Positions 19,260 through 29,554 of a stretch of DNA of 64,000 nt are shown one piece after another. Numbering within the stretch: the stretch's first letter is position 1; each line of letters opens with the position of its first letter. Where the stretch lies: the NCBI RefSeq assembly GCF_024139115.2, contig NC_085141.1, positions 66,814,675 to 66,878,674 on the forward strand. The letters run 5' to 3'. Source of the stretch: Armigeres subalbatus. Its lineage: Eukaryota; Arthropoda; Insecta; Diptera; Culicidae. The position numbers were made by a program, and so were the translations under genes. Below the pieces are notes generated by a model, which saw only the letters and a program-made list of their open reading frames with translations, had not been told where the DNA came from and made no database searches.

Positions 19260-22200
19260 ATGTCCGATCCAAGGTTGCGCCAACTTACGATCAAAACAGG
19301 TGTGGTGAAGCGCTTGTCCAAAGAGAAAACCGTATATGAAAAGGAAGTGGTCACTCAACGGAATCGCATCGACAAACTGAAAACCGAAGGCGCCGATGAC
19401 CATGTCCTTCGTAAGCAGGAAGAGGTGTTGCAGGAGTCCATGATGATGGTACCGGACTGTCAGCGAAGGTAGGTTGTCCTTTCGATTGATTCAGATGGTT
19501 CACTCTGGAACAGTTCATTCGTGGGTGGTTTGGTATCATTTTAATTTATATACAGAAACATAACCTCTTGTTCAACTGTTTTCGGCGTTTTTGATTTGCA
19601 TGCGTTGTTTACTTGCACAGGGCTGGTAAAGATCAAGGCCGCTCAAAATGTAGTAGTTTAGAAACGAGCGATAGGGTAGGACGGTATATTATGTCCCTTT
19701 CAAGGCAATACTTAAAATTTAATATTTAATATCCTATTAATTTTCAACACAATCTTCGTTTTACAATGTTCTGACAACATGTACATGTACACATTCACCT
19801 CCAATTCCTTTTTCAAATCAAATCTTCCGCATAATGTACATATGTATTCAAATGTGAGTTTTCAGAACATTGTAAATTAATGTCCAAGTCGGGTGGTTTA
19901 ATACCCGGAATATACTTTGACTGAACTGACAATCTTTGTGTTATTTGGTCGGGAATCTGCTAAATCACACCAAGCGCCAACAAAAAATTCCTTTTTTCTG
20001 CCTAAGATTTCGATTAACAGATTTAATTCATCACAAATCGTATCGGATATCCCTCAACCCCATAACTGAAGATATCCTTCAACAAATGTAAAAATCAATT
20101 GATATGAAATGACTTCGTTTTCTTTTAACCAGCAAAATATCACAAGTCAGTCAAAAAGTCGCTTGGTGCGGTTTGACAGAACCCCGACCATTTGATAGTA
20201 GAAAAAGGTTTAAATGCACTACCTGCGACGTCCATATAATTTAGAAGCAACTGCTAACCACTGCGCATAGTTCTAGCTGGGAAAGGGTATACCGTCCTGC
20301 CTACATTGAAATATATTTTCAAAATGCAACATTTTTAAGATTGAGGCATTAATGAGGCCACTGATGCAAGCTATTTCGTTGTCCAACTGTGTGGAGCGGT
20401 GAAAGTTTTTTTTTATGTTGTGTCGCTCCATAACGCTAAGCAATCAAACTTTGAAAATTGCATCTAATCATGTACAAGCTTTTAAAATTTCGACGAAAAT
20501 TTCGAACAAATTCACTCTCTCTCACTCTAATGTGAATGTAGGGATGTTCCGATACTTCCGATATATCAGAATATCGATATTTTTGTTCCGATATCCGTAA
20601 TTATTTCCCTCGCGCTCGGTAGTGTTCGGTCCAAGTGTCCTACAGTCCACCCCCAACACATTGGTCCTCCAGACCCGGATTATGGAGAAACTGTTTGGCC
20701 GTCGAAATGCGCTTGTGGCGCAAGTGAAAGGGGAGCTTTCGGTCGCTCAAAACCTCAGTGAAAGCAACTCACAAAGTGAGGTTAGGGAACGATTGGATCA
20801 GCTCAAAACGCTTACCGACAAATTCCGTGCGGTGCAAGGGGAAATTGAGGAAAACCAAGAAAATCCTGCTGCAATTGTGTCAGTGTTCGATGTGCGCGAA
20901 GAGTTTTTCGGAGCATATTATAAAGCAAGGAATCTATTCGAAAGTGCTCTGGAGGAGGTCGGTTCCTCTGCCAGCCAGCAAACAAATGCAGATTGCAAAG
21001 ACTGGAAGGAAGCCATGCAACTGCTCATCGAAACGCAACGTCAACTTTTGCTTCAACAGCAATTGACTGTGAAACAAGTGAATGTTTTTCCGGAGGATGG
21101 TCAGGCGTCGAATTCTGCACCCCAGCACAATGTGCGCCTACCGGCAATTAATGTTCCTTTGTTCAGTGGTGTAAGGAAGGAGTGGTTTACGTTCAAGGAT
21201 CTATACCATTCCACAATTCACAGCAGAAGTGACCCAATGTTCAATCGGCCGGCTTCCATCGACATCATCCTCGGATCTGATGTCTTTCTTGCGCTGCTTG
21301 AAGGTGGCCAAGTCAAAGACGAATGCGGCCTTACGGTGGCCCAACGCACGGTCTTTGGTTGGATCGTGGCGGGGAGGTACGACGAAGCGGAGAACATTCG
21401 CAGCAACCACGCTATTTAATCTGCATACGGAGGTAGACTTGAATCGTACTTTGCGACTTTTCTGGGAACAAGAGGAGCTGCACAATAGCCAACAATTAAC
21501 TTTATCGGAAATCAAGGAAGTTGATCATTTCAAATCGACATTGACACGGGATCAAGGCGGTCGCTTCATCGTTCGATTGCCATTCGACGATTCGAAGCCC
21601 CCTCTAGGCGAATCTATGACTGCAGCACGAAAGCGACTCAAAATGATAATGAAGCGATTCGAATTTCAACCGGAGTTCAAACGGGAGTATAACATTTTTA
21701 TGCAAGAGTATTTGAAGCTAAATCACATGGAAAAAGTCCCACCTGAGGAGATCGAGAAAGACACAGCAAAGTGCTATTACTTACCGCACCATGCGGTAAT
21801 CAAAGAGGGAAGCTCGACAACTAAACTCCGCGTTGTTTTCGACGCTTCCAGTGCATCTTCAACAGGTGTGTCACTGAACGACCGATTATTAGCTGGTCCA
21901 AACAACAACAATGATCTCTGGGGCGTATCTCTCCGATTTCGGTCACACCGAGTGGCATTTACCGGCTATGTGGCAAAAATGTACCGTCAAGTTTGGGTAC
22001 ACAAAGAGGATCGTGATTATCAACGAATTCTCTGGTTCGACGGAATTACGGAATCAAGACAGCCCCGTATCACGCGATTGAATCCATGCGAGAAGCAGCA
22101 AGACCCTACGAGAAGATTTATCCGGAGGCGGTTAACCGAATCACAACCGACTTCTATGTCGACGACTTTCTTTCGGGAGCGGACACTGAAAACGAAGCCA

Positions 22201-25200
22201 TGCAGCTTAAGGATCAGGTGAGCAAAATTCTGGGTTCTGCGGGATTTGAGCTCAGAAAGTGGACGTCCAACAGCGAAGCACTTCTATCGGAATCAACGCC
22301 GGTGCCAATCAAGCTTTCGGAGCAGGAAGAATCGGTGAAGGCATTGGGTATTCTATGGTACCCCACGGAAGATGAGTACGGATTCAAGATTTCTCTACCG
22401 GTGAACAACGTTAACACAAAGCGGCAAATGATTTCTGATTCTTCGAGATTGTTTGACCCGTTTGGGTGGTTAACCCCAGTGATCGTAAAAATCAAAATAC
22501 TGTATCAACAATTATGGCTTTTTGACGTTGGATGGGACGAACCATTGCCGCAGGCAATTATGTCGGAATGGACTGCAGTGAAGAACAATTTGCATCGCTT
22601 GGAGGAGATACGGATTCCAAGGTTCACCGTTCATGTTGGTGGAAAACTTCAAATACACGGCTTTTCGGACGCCTCTGAACAAGCCTATTCAGCAGTCGTC
22701 TACTCTCGTGCAGTACATGATCTAGAAAACGTTAGCGTAGTTTTGGTGGCAGCAAGGTCAAGAGTAGCTCCAATCAAGCAGGTATCCCTTCCTCGCTTGA
22801 ACTAAATGGAGCTCTACTATTAGCCGAGCTCATGAATAAGGTCCGTGAAGCATGGTCTCACTTGGAAGTCGAGCAATGGGCGTGGACAGACTCTACAATC
22901 GTTCTCCAGTGGCTATCCGCGCATCCAAGAAAATGGAAAACCTACGTGGCGAACCGAACAGCGGAAATACTGGAACATTTGCCACGACAGCACTGGAACC
23001 ACGTCAAAAGCGAGGAAAACCCAGCAGACTGCGCAAGTCGCGGTCTTTCTCCGACCGACTTCGTTGAACATGAGCTTTGGTTCCATGGCCCAGGTTGGTT
23101 GAAGGACAATCAATCGACATGGGACATTTCGTCGGTGCAGTTCTGTAAGGAGGAGGAAGATTTAGAAAACGACAACCAAAGGTACTGCACGTCTCCATAA
23201 TACCCGTACGGTCGAACTTCGAAATTGAGTACCAGCTTTTAGAAAGACGATCGAATTTCACGCTGATCATTCGTACTTTGGCTTGGATTAATCGTTTTGT
23301 GCATAACGTTTTATGCAGAGTAAGCGATAATCGACAATCGGATGAACTCACGCCAGATGAACTAAAGCAGGCCAGATTCCAGATGGCGCGTGCAGTACAA
23401 CATGAAGTATTCGAGTCAGAGCTCGGGCAACTGCGAAAGGGAGGTGCCCTGAAACCGAAGAGTTATCTTTCGTCATTGTATCCATTTTTGGACGACAAAG
23501 GTACAATGCGGGTAGGTTGCAGACTACAAAACTCGGTCCTACCATATGAAGCCAAGCATCCAATTATTTTGCCTCAGAATCATCGAGCAACAACTCTTTT
23601 AGTGCGTGAGCTGCACCTGCGTAACCTTCACGCGGGCCCGAATCTGTTAACAGCGTGCATTAATCAACAATACTGGATTATCGGATGTCAAGGTTGTTCA
23701 AGAATGTACTAGATGTGTTCGACTCAAGGGAAGACTGGCAAATCAACTAATGGGCAACCTTCCACCAGCACGAGTACTAGCGACGCGGCCCTTTTACCTT
23801 GTCGGCATCGATTACGCCGGCCCACTAAAAATCAAGGCAACGTGTGTCCGAGGAGTTAAGGTGATGAAGGGTTACATTGCGGTATATGTGTGTTTATCAA
23901 CACGTGCCGTACATCTTGAGGCTGCCGGCGACATGTCAACGAATACCTTCCTTGGCACTCTGAAGCGCTTTATATCTCGCCGAGGTTATCCTAGCGAAAT
24001 ATGGTCAGATAATGGCACCAATTTTATTGGGGCCGATCATACATTGCAAGATCTTTTGAAGCAAGTGCGCACCCACGATAAGGAGGCAAGCCGGTTTCTA
24101 TCCAATATAGGAATAAAGTGGACCTTCATACCACCTTCCGCGCCCCATATGGGCGGAATATGGGAAGCCGCTGTGAAAAGTGCAAAATGGCATCTGGTGG
24201 CTGAACTGGGAACCGAAGCTATCACGTTCGAAAATTCAACAATACTGTGTCAAGTCGAAGATTGTCTCAACTTTAGGCCCACCTGTGCCTTATCTACCAA
24301 TCCAGACAGTTGTGAAGCTTTAACTCCGGGAAATTTTTTATTGGGCAACCGGTAAACCTCATTCCGGAACCCGACCTGATAAAGATGCCGGCCAACCGGT
24401 TGGAACACTGGCAGCAAATACAAAAGAAGACATCAGTCATATGGAACCGATGGAAGGACGAATACCTCTTCAGTTTCCAGCCAAGGAGCAAGTGGGTAAC
24501 AGTGGAACCCAATGTTCTGGTGGATCAGCTGGTTTTGGTGAAGAACGACAACGCTCCACCTGCCCAATGGGAACTGGCCAGGGTGGTGAAGGTGCACGCC
24601 GATGGGGCTGGAATCGTACGGACTGTGACTTTGCGTCGAGGACAAGCGCTGTATCAACGGCCGATACACAAATTGTGCCTTCTCCCATCAGCGTGAGCCT
24701 GGCGGCTCAGGGCGGGGAGGATGTTTGGGTGTGAATGCACCCCCTGCGCTGGAGCGCACATCTTTGTGCGAAGTATCTTTATAAAAAACGTCATTCGTGA
24801 AAATGATCGCACGCGGTCAAGAAACCCAACCAAGTTTATAAAAAAAATTAAAAATTCGAAAATAAATCGTTTTGATTCGGAGTTTAATTGCGTAATTATT
24901 TCCTTCGCGCTCGGTAGTGTTCGGTCCAAGTGTCCTACAGTCCACCCCCAACACAAATCATATTATTTGTATTTTGTGGAAAAAATTACAGTGGACCCCC
25001 GGTAATATGACCGTTTTTAACCCTTCCGTTACCAACCCCCCTTTTGAAAACGAAAATAAAAATCTTTTTGGCTGTAACTTTTTTGTCTCGCAACTTTTAC
25101 TGCTGAATTTATTCAAGTTTCAGGGGCTCTATGGATTTTTAGGACTGGCCACTTGATACCGGAGTTATTCCGGATTTAAAATGGGTGTTAGCTTTTGGCC

Positions 25201-25769
25201 ATATGCCAGAACGCATACTTCGGAAATTATTATTTTAGATATTTTGAATAGAAACGACGCATAAACTATACCAAATTTGATCAGGAATTTGATCGGTCCG
25301 AAATATGGCATGTATTCCGGAATCCGGTCGTTCGGCCGGAACCTGTTACGGGGTCACTTTACGGAAATAGGCGAATACCATCATGCGACCCATCAAACTT
25401 CATGATTTCAAAAGTTTTGGTATTCCATGGTAGTTTTGTACTTCCTGGACCGTATTTGTCACCGTATTCGCCCTGTCAAAACGTAGCATTAATGCGAAAC
25501 AGTGAATGCCTCCTGCTTTTAAAGCACGCATTTGCCAGAACTAATGCGAAAGAGTAAATGACACCTTCTTTTAAAGCATCCGTAAGCAAGGCTGCTAATC
25601 AGAATATTAATTGGTTTTTATTTTATTTTATTCATTCACTTGTAGATTGGCAAAGGCCTTCGATGACCTGAGCGAAATGATAAAAAACGAGGAAGAGCTG
25701 AAGGAAAGTGATCAGTATGTTGCTGCCGTTGCGATTCTAGAAGATGCTAAAGTGAATCTGCCTCATTGA
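19260..25769 (+). CDS. TBCA: Tubulin-specific chaperone A (tubulin-binding cofactor A)
   Basis: TBCA captures beta-tubulin released from the CCT chaperonin and hands it to the cofactor pathway that assembles alpha/beta heterodimers in the cytosol. The exons are 19260-19468 and 25646-25769, with donor AAG|GTAGGT, acceptor TGTAG and phase 2. They give 110 residues, close to the ~108 of vertebrate TBCA. The N-terminus SDPRLRQLTIKTGVVKRL and the MMVPDCQRR motif at the splice junction are family signatures. The whole protein is helical, charged and fits the three-helix bundle. The 6.2-kb intron contains a MITE and a BEL/Pao element in sense orientation. No lesion is seen in the coding exons. The stop is 131 bp before the PDCD7 start. 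Confidence 0.95.
19676..20302. mobile_element. MITE with AGGACGGTATA ends in the TBCA intron
   Basis: The left end GTAGGACGGTATA and right end TATACCGTCCTGCCTAC are inverted copies. An inner inverted pair (ACAATGTTCTGA / TCAGAACATTGTA) lies near 19762-19875, and a GGGTGGTTTAATACCCGG hairpin near 19894. A reversed relative of the inner region is found at about 37998-38100. It has no coding capacity and no clear target duplication. Confidence 0.5.
20682..21419 (+). pseudogene. BEL/Pao gag fused to protease C-terminus by deletion
   Basis: The natural gag start is the ATG at 20682, 22 nt after the 5' LTR end. It gives a coiled, Glu/Gln-rich N-terminal domain and a PLFSGVRKEWFTFKDLY capsid-type motif. 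At about 21230 the reading passes in frame into the end of the protease region (IDIILGSDVF, FGWIVAG). The middle of gag, any zinc knuckles and the protease active site are absent, so an internal deletion has joined the two ends. It stops at 21417-21419. Confidence 0.8.
21420..23200 (+). pseudogene. BEL/Pao reverse transcriptase and RNase H, broken
   Basis: The frame continuing past 21420 reads RT with GRFIVRLPF, CYYLPHHAV, LRVVFDAS and KMYRQV up to about 22045. A small deletion and frame change follow (WFDG joined to YGIKTAP). The next frame carries the catalytic YVDDF (about 22160) and runs to 22805. Another frame change near 22790 leads into the rest of RNase H (WAWTDS, NPADCASRG) up to 23200. 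At least two frameshifts make it non-functional. Confidence 0.85.
23278..24696 (+). pseudogene. BEL/Pao integrase, frameshifted
   Basis: The first frame (23278-23712) has the HHCC-like N-terminal region with ELHLRNLHAGPNLL. A frame change near 23705 leads to the catalytic core (23750-24355) with Asp in GIDYAGP, Asp in SDNGTNF and Glu in GGIWE. A further frame change near 24355 precedes the C-terminal domain (24385-24696, with WELARVV and RPIHKLCLL). All catalytic residues are present but spread over three frames. Confidence 0.87.
24710..24721 (+). other. Polypurine tract of BEL/Pao element
   Basis: GGGCGGGGAGGA directly precedes the TG that begins the 3' LTR. This is the expected plus-strand priming site. 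Confidence 0.7.
24722..24955 (+). repeat. 3' LTR of BEL/Pao element (234 bp)
   Basis: Starts TG and ends CA. Its last 64 bases match the 5' remnant at 20596-20660 with about one difference, so the insertion is fairly young despite the internal deletions. Confidence 0.85.
24956..25645. other. TBCA intron, 3' part with dispersed repeat
   Basis: CAGTGGACCCCCGGTAATATGACCG at about 24989 looks like a pogo-type transposon end, but no matching far end was found. From about 25480 to 25600 two similar ~65-bp units occur (TAATGCGAAACAGTGAATG and TAATGCGAAAGAGTAAATG, each followed by CTTTTAAAGCA), a local tandem duplication. The TBCA acceptor follows at 25644-25645. Confidence 0.45.
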
Positions 25770-25900
25770 TGTGCGAGCCTGGAAAAAAATACTTTTCGCA
25801 ATTACTGAATAATATTAGCTATTAACCGTTTTATTTCACTAATGCAACCATTAGCTTCACGGAGTTCCTTAATATTAGTTAAAATTAATGCACAGAGAAA

Positions 25901-26890
25901 ATGTCCGCTCTTCCGTTTTTCGATCCCACTAGACCACCTCCTACGATTGAGCTACTCTGTAATCAAAATATAGCACAAGAGTATAACGGCACAAAAGTCC
26001 AACCTTCAAACGCGCATCAAAACAACCTTGCACCTGCATCAATCACTAGCTTGCGAACCGAATTGGTTGATTTAATAGAAAAAGTTGAAAAGTTGAAGAC
26101 AAATAAGGAATGGCTTGAAAAGGAAACAGAGTCGCAGTCGGATAATGAATGGAAAATCAACTTCGAACAGGCTAAGCTTTTGAAACAGAACATTGATGAC
26201 ACATTGTTGAATTTAATGGATTCCGATCGACTCAAGTTGGTCCAAAAGAAGCTGCATTTACGACGAAAAAAACGTGATTGGATAATGCGCAGAAAAAGCA
26301 GAATGAAGCAAGAGAAAGACAAAGCTATTCAAAATCGTAAGAAGTTGGATGATCAAATAGACCAATGGCAAAAGGAGCAGCGGAAACAACTAGATAAGGA
26401 GAAGCAAGCCCAACAAGAGTTGGATTTTGCAAGTAAATTCCTAGCCGATGTGCATCGCCGAAAGGCTGCTTGCAAACGGTATCTCGCAAAGTTCGACAAA
26501 ATGAAGAACAGAAACAAGCTGGACAAAGACTTGCAAACCGAGATAGATGATTTGACTCGAACATGGACGACAAACTTATGTGATTGCATTAAAGAAGAGA
26601 AACGTTTGAAGGATGTGTTGGCTCGCAAGTCTGCGGCTAACTATCAACGAAGAGTGGAAAATGAGTGGAACAAAACTTTGTTCGGTGACGCCATTCCGAA
26701 AAAGTTCGAACATCCTTTGCTCGGGGCGGACAGAGATCGGGAGGTGCTGATTGGTGTTCGCCATGAATGGGATGTTTGTTTGGTAGACCACCATGATGAA
26801 GAAGGCAGTTCTATTCCTTTGGGATGGGTTTTACCCCCTGAAAACCCTACGTCGGATTGGTCTAAGTATCAGATGATGGAATTAATTTGA
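25901..26890 (+). CDS. PDCD7: PDCD7-like protein (U11/U12 snRNP 59 kDa)
   Basis: PDCD7 is a component of the U11/U12 di-snRNP that recognises 5' splice site and branch point of minor (U12-type) introns in the nucleus. This intronless frame gives 329 residues with start context AAAATGTC. It has a Pro-containing N-terminus (about 1-20), a long, very basic and acidic coiled coil (about 50-250, rich in K, E, Q and RRKKRDW-type blocks) and a conserved C-terminal motif (about 280-325) with RHEWDVCLV and IPLGWVLPP, matching the PDCD7 tail. It is shorter than vertebrate PDCD7, which has a long Pro-rich N-terminus. AATAAA is at 26930-26935. It begins 131 bp after the TBCA stop on the same strand, with no AATAAA between. 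Confidence 0.85.
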   Translation: MSALPFFDPTRPPPTIELLCNQNIAQEYNGTKVQPSNAHQNNLAPASITSLRTELVDLIEKVEKLKTNKEWLEKETESQSDNEWKINFEQAKLLKQNIDDTLLNLMDSDRLKLVQKKLHLRRKKRDWIMRRKSRMKQEKDKAIQNRKKLDDQIDQWQKEQRKQLDKEKQAQQELDFASKFLADVHRRKAACKRYLAKFDKMKNRNKLDKDLQTEIDDLTRTWTTNLCDCIKEEKRLKDVLARKSAANYQRRVENEWNKTLFGDAIPKKFEHPLLGADRDREVLIGVRHEWDVCLVDHHDEEGSSIPLGWVLPPENPTSDWSKYQMMELI

Positions 26891-29554
26891 GTGAAAATAT
26901 TGAACATTGTAGCATTTATGAGCATATAAAATAAATTATAACGAATACATGAATTTGCTGTTATATACATTTGTGATGACAATTTCGGAACATTTTAGGT
27001 AATCAATTGCAAGTTGCAAAGATGCATTCATTGTTTGCTTATTTTATTGGTTTTGTTTGCTCTGTTTTACCTGGAGAAATAATCCCTAAATGCTTTATAA
27101 CGTAAGTCAGAATAAAGTTAGCTAATGAATGAGCGCTTATACCATCACAAAAACGGACGACAAATCGATAATATACGATGTTATAGGTTGGTAGGTGTGA
27201 TTCTATCATAAGTTCATCTAACAACTAGTAGTAGTGCCTAAGAACACATATCAGTCCCAGTTTTTGCTGAGATTGCAATTCATAAGCGACTGATCTGTGG
27301 TCATAGACAGAACAGCTGCATTCGATTGTATGTTTTGAGATAGGGCTGCAAAATAATTCGACAAACCGGCCTCCCTTCAGCATTGTTTTGTAAATACATC
27401 AGCAGTTTCTTCTATTTCGCGATGCCAATATCTGTTTCCAACATATACCAAGTATAGTATTATTCGTACATGTATCATTCCGTATACGCCATTCAAACTA
27501 TACACAAATACTCGCGCCGTATTTTTATTATTTGATTAACGGAATAATTTCCGATACTTTAATATGATTTGGATCATCGCGATTGTTTCAACAATGATTT
27601 ACGAATTAAACATAAATATACCATATATAATATAGTAACCAACAAATATACAAATATTGCATGGCGCTGACTCTGATGCTTGCATTTATTCTAGAGTTGA
27701 CGTGTTTAGTTATATGTATAGCAAATTATATGGTTCAGGGATAAACTAAAAGGATTCAAATCTATGTAGACTTTTCTGTAATCTTATATTTCAAGGGATT
27801 AGCATTACAAGCAGCTCTGAGCATTAGTTGCTTGCTGCTTTCCTCTAGACTAATGACTTATGAATATTTACATATTATTATGTGTTTTTTTGTGATGTTG
27901 AATGCTTTGAGTTTTACAACAGTTATTCCTGGTTATAATGTTTTATGTATGTTAAAGTACGTTAGTGTTGTGTTGGTTGTTAGGTAAAATAACGTCAGTC
28001 ATTCCGGAGAATTTCAAAAGAAACGAAAGCTTTGCAACTGAGTTCATTAGCATGATCTGTTCACAGTTCATTAATGAAGTATCTGTTCGTAAATAATCAT
28101 GTTAAGGAATGATTGCGAATGAACGCTTGATGTTGTTTTGAAGTAGCATACCAAAAATGAATAAATTTCATATTTATCCATCTCTGCAGATTTCTAGATT
28201 GGTTTTTTGAATTGAATAGTGCTGTTGACAATTCTTATTCTCAATTTTATAATTAAGAAAATAATCCGAACCACAACCCCGAATGTTGTGTTCTAAATCT
28301 TAAGTGAGGTGAAACGCTTCGAAAGAAGTCCGAGTTCAGAACCATTTTTTTTGCGATTTGGGAGTACCCAAATGATTTTGTAAACAACCAATGTTTTCCA
28401 AGATACTTTCTGTAAACAGTTTTTAGTTTTGAAGAAAAATATTTACATCGCAGACCCGTATTGTCGATAGGCACTTTCTACCTATTTGAATTTCACGGTC
28501 GTCTTAATAAAAATAGTGGAAATTGATAGAATAGAGAAAGGTGTCCAGTTAGCCTTGCAGGCAATGGCGTAGCATTGCCATTCCAAAGTTCGATCTCTTG
28601 GACGATGTTTTCGGGTGGAAAACATTCTCGAGAATAGTGTATATAGTTTGCGTGCATATTTACATATTCGAAATATTCCAGTACATATTTATTTGAAATG
28701 TTCCAGTACTGTGCACTTTTGACTAAAATATGGTTACTGCTCTTTGAGTTAATCACATGTACCCATGTGTGATTGACAGTCGAAAACAAAGAATTGAAGC
28801 GCAAATTGTTTTGTTTTACATTTCTGTGATGTTTTTTCAGCAGACGCATGATAGCAATGACACAAATTAACCCAAATTCGCCACATTTGCGAATGTAATT
28901 AATACAGGTGCATGTTGCTGTAATGGAACAGATACCCTACCATGAAAATTTATTTTTAAATTTTCCAAAATAGGTACAAGCTTTCGTTTGATTTGAAGTA
29001 AACTGAAAATGACTTTCACACAAATACTTATCACCTAAGAATGCCACATTTGTTCTGTTGCTCATTCCAACATTATTCCTGTAATTCTGATCTCCACTAC
29101 AATAAACGCATATTTAAGCCTAATGTTTATAGAAAGGGGAGTTTCACTAATCGTATAGTATCTACACAGATTCCTTTCAAATGGCGCACACTTTACAAAC
29201 GTAAACACAGCAGTCTTGATTGAAAGTGAGTGCTATATCATACAAAATGTTGGCTTTATATGATGATTTTTATTTTGTACAATGTCCATAGTGCTTTCTT
29301 CAATATCTACTAAATCTCAGAATGAGAAGACTGACTTTTTTTCTCGGTCGAAGCACCATTAAAATATTCAACAAGATTCGATAAACGGTACATATCGGAA
29401 ATAAATAAAACTATAAATTAATGCACAATAAGTTATAAAACATGATAAAAAACGGAAAGAAATCTTCGGTTTGAGAGAATTTTTTCTAAGCAATAAAAGA
29501 AATCCGAACTAAAACTACCTGTTTTTTAAACGTCGAGCGAGAAGGAACTTACTG
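26891..29554. other. AT-rich region between PDCD7 and ear, no gene seen
   Basis: The left edge holds the PDCD7 3' UTR and its AATAAA. The right edge holds the ear 3' UTR, with a minus-strand AATAAA at 29268-29273, about 290 nt after the ear stop. Between them only short frames with frequent stops are seen, without domain or inverted-repeat structure. Confidence 0.5.

Larger units (their letters stand above)
20596..24955 (+). mobile_element. BEL/Pao LTR retrotransposon in the TBCA intron
   Basis: The 3' LTR is complete: it starts TGTTTGGG at 24722 directly after a polypurine tract (GGGCGGGGAGGA, 24710-24721) and ends CCCCCAACACA at 24955. The 5' LTR survives only as its last ~65 bp (20596-20660), nearly identical to the 3' copy. 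It is followed one base later by a TGG-starting primer-binding site (from 20662). Between them are gag, remnants of protease, RT, RNase H and integrase in BEL/Pao order. Internal deletions and frameshifts make it dead. It lies in the same orientation as TBCA. Confidence 0.92.
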
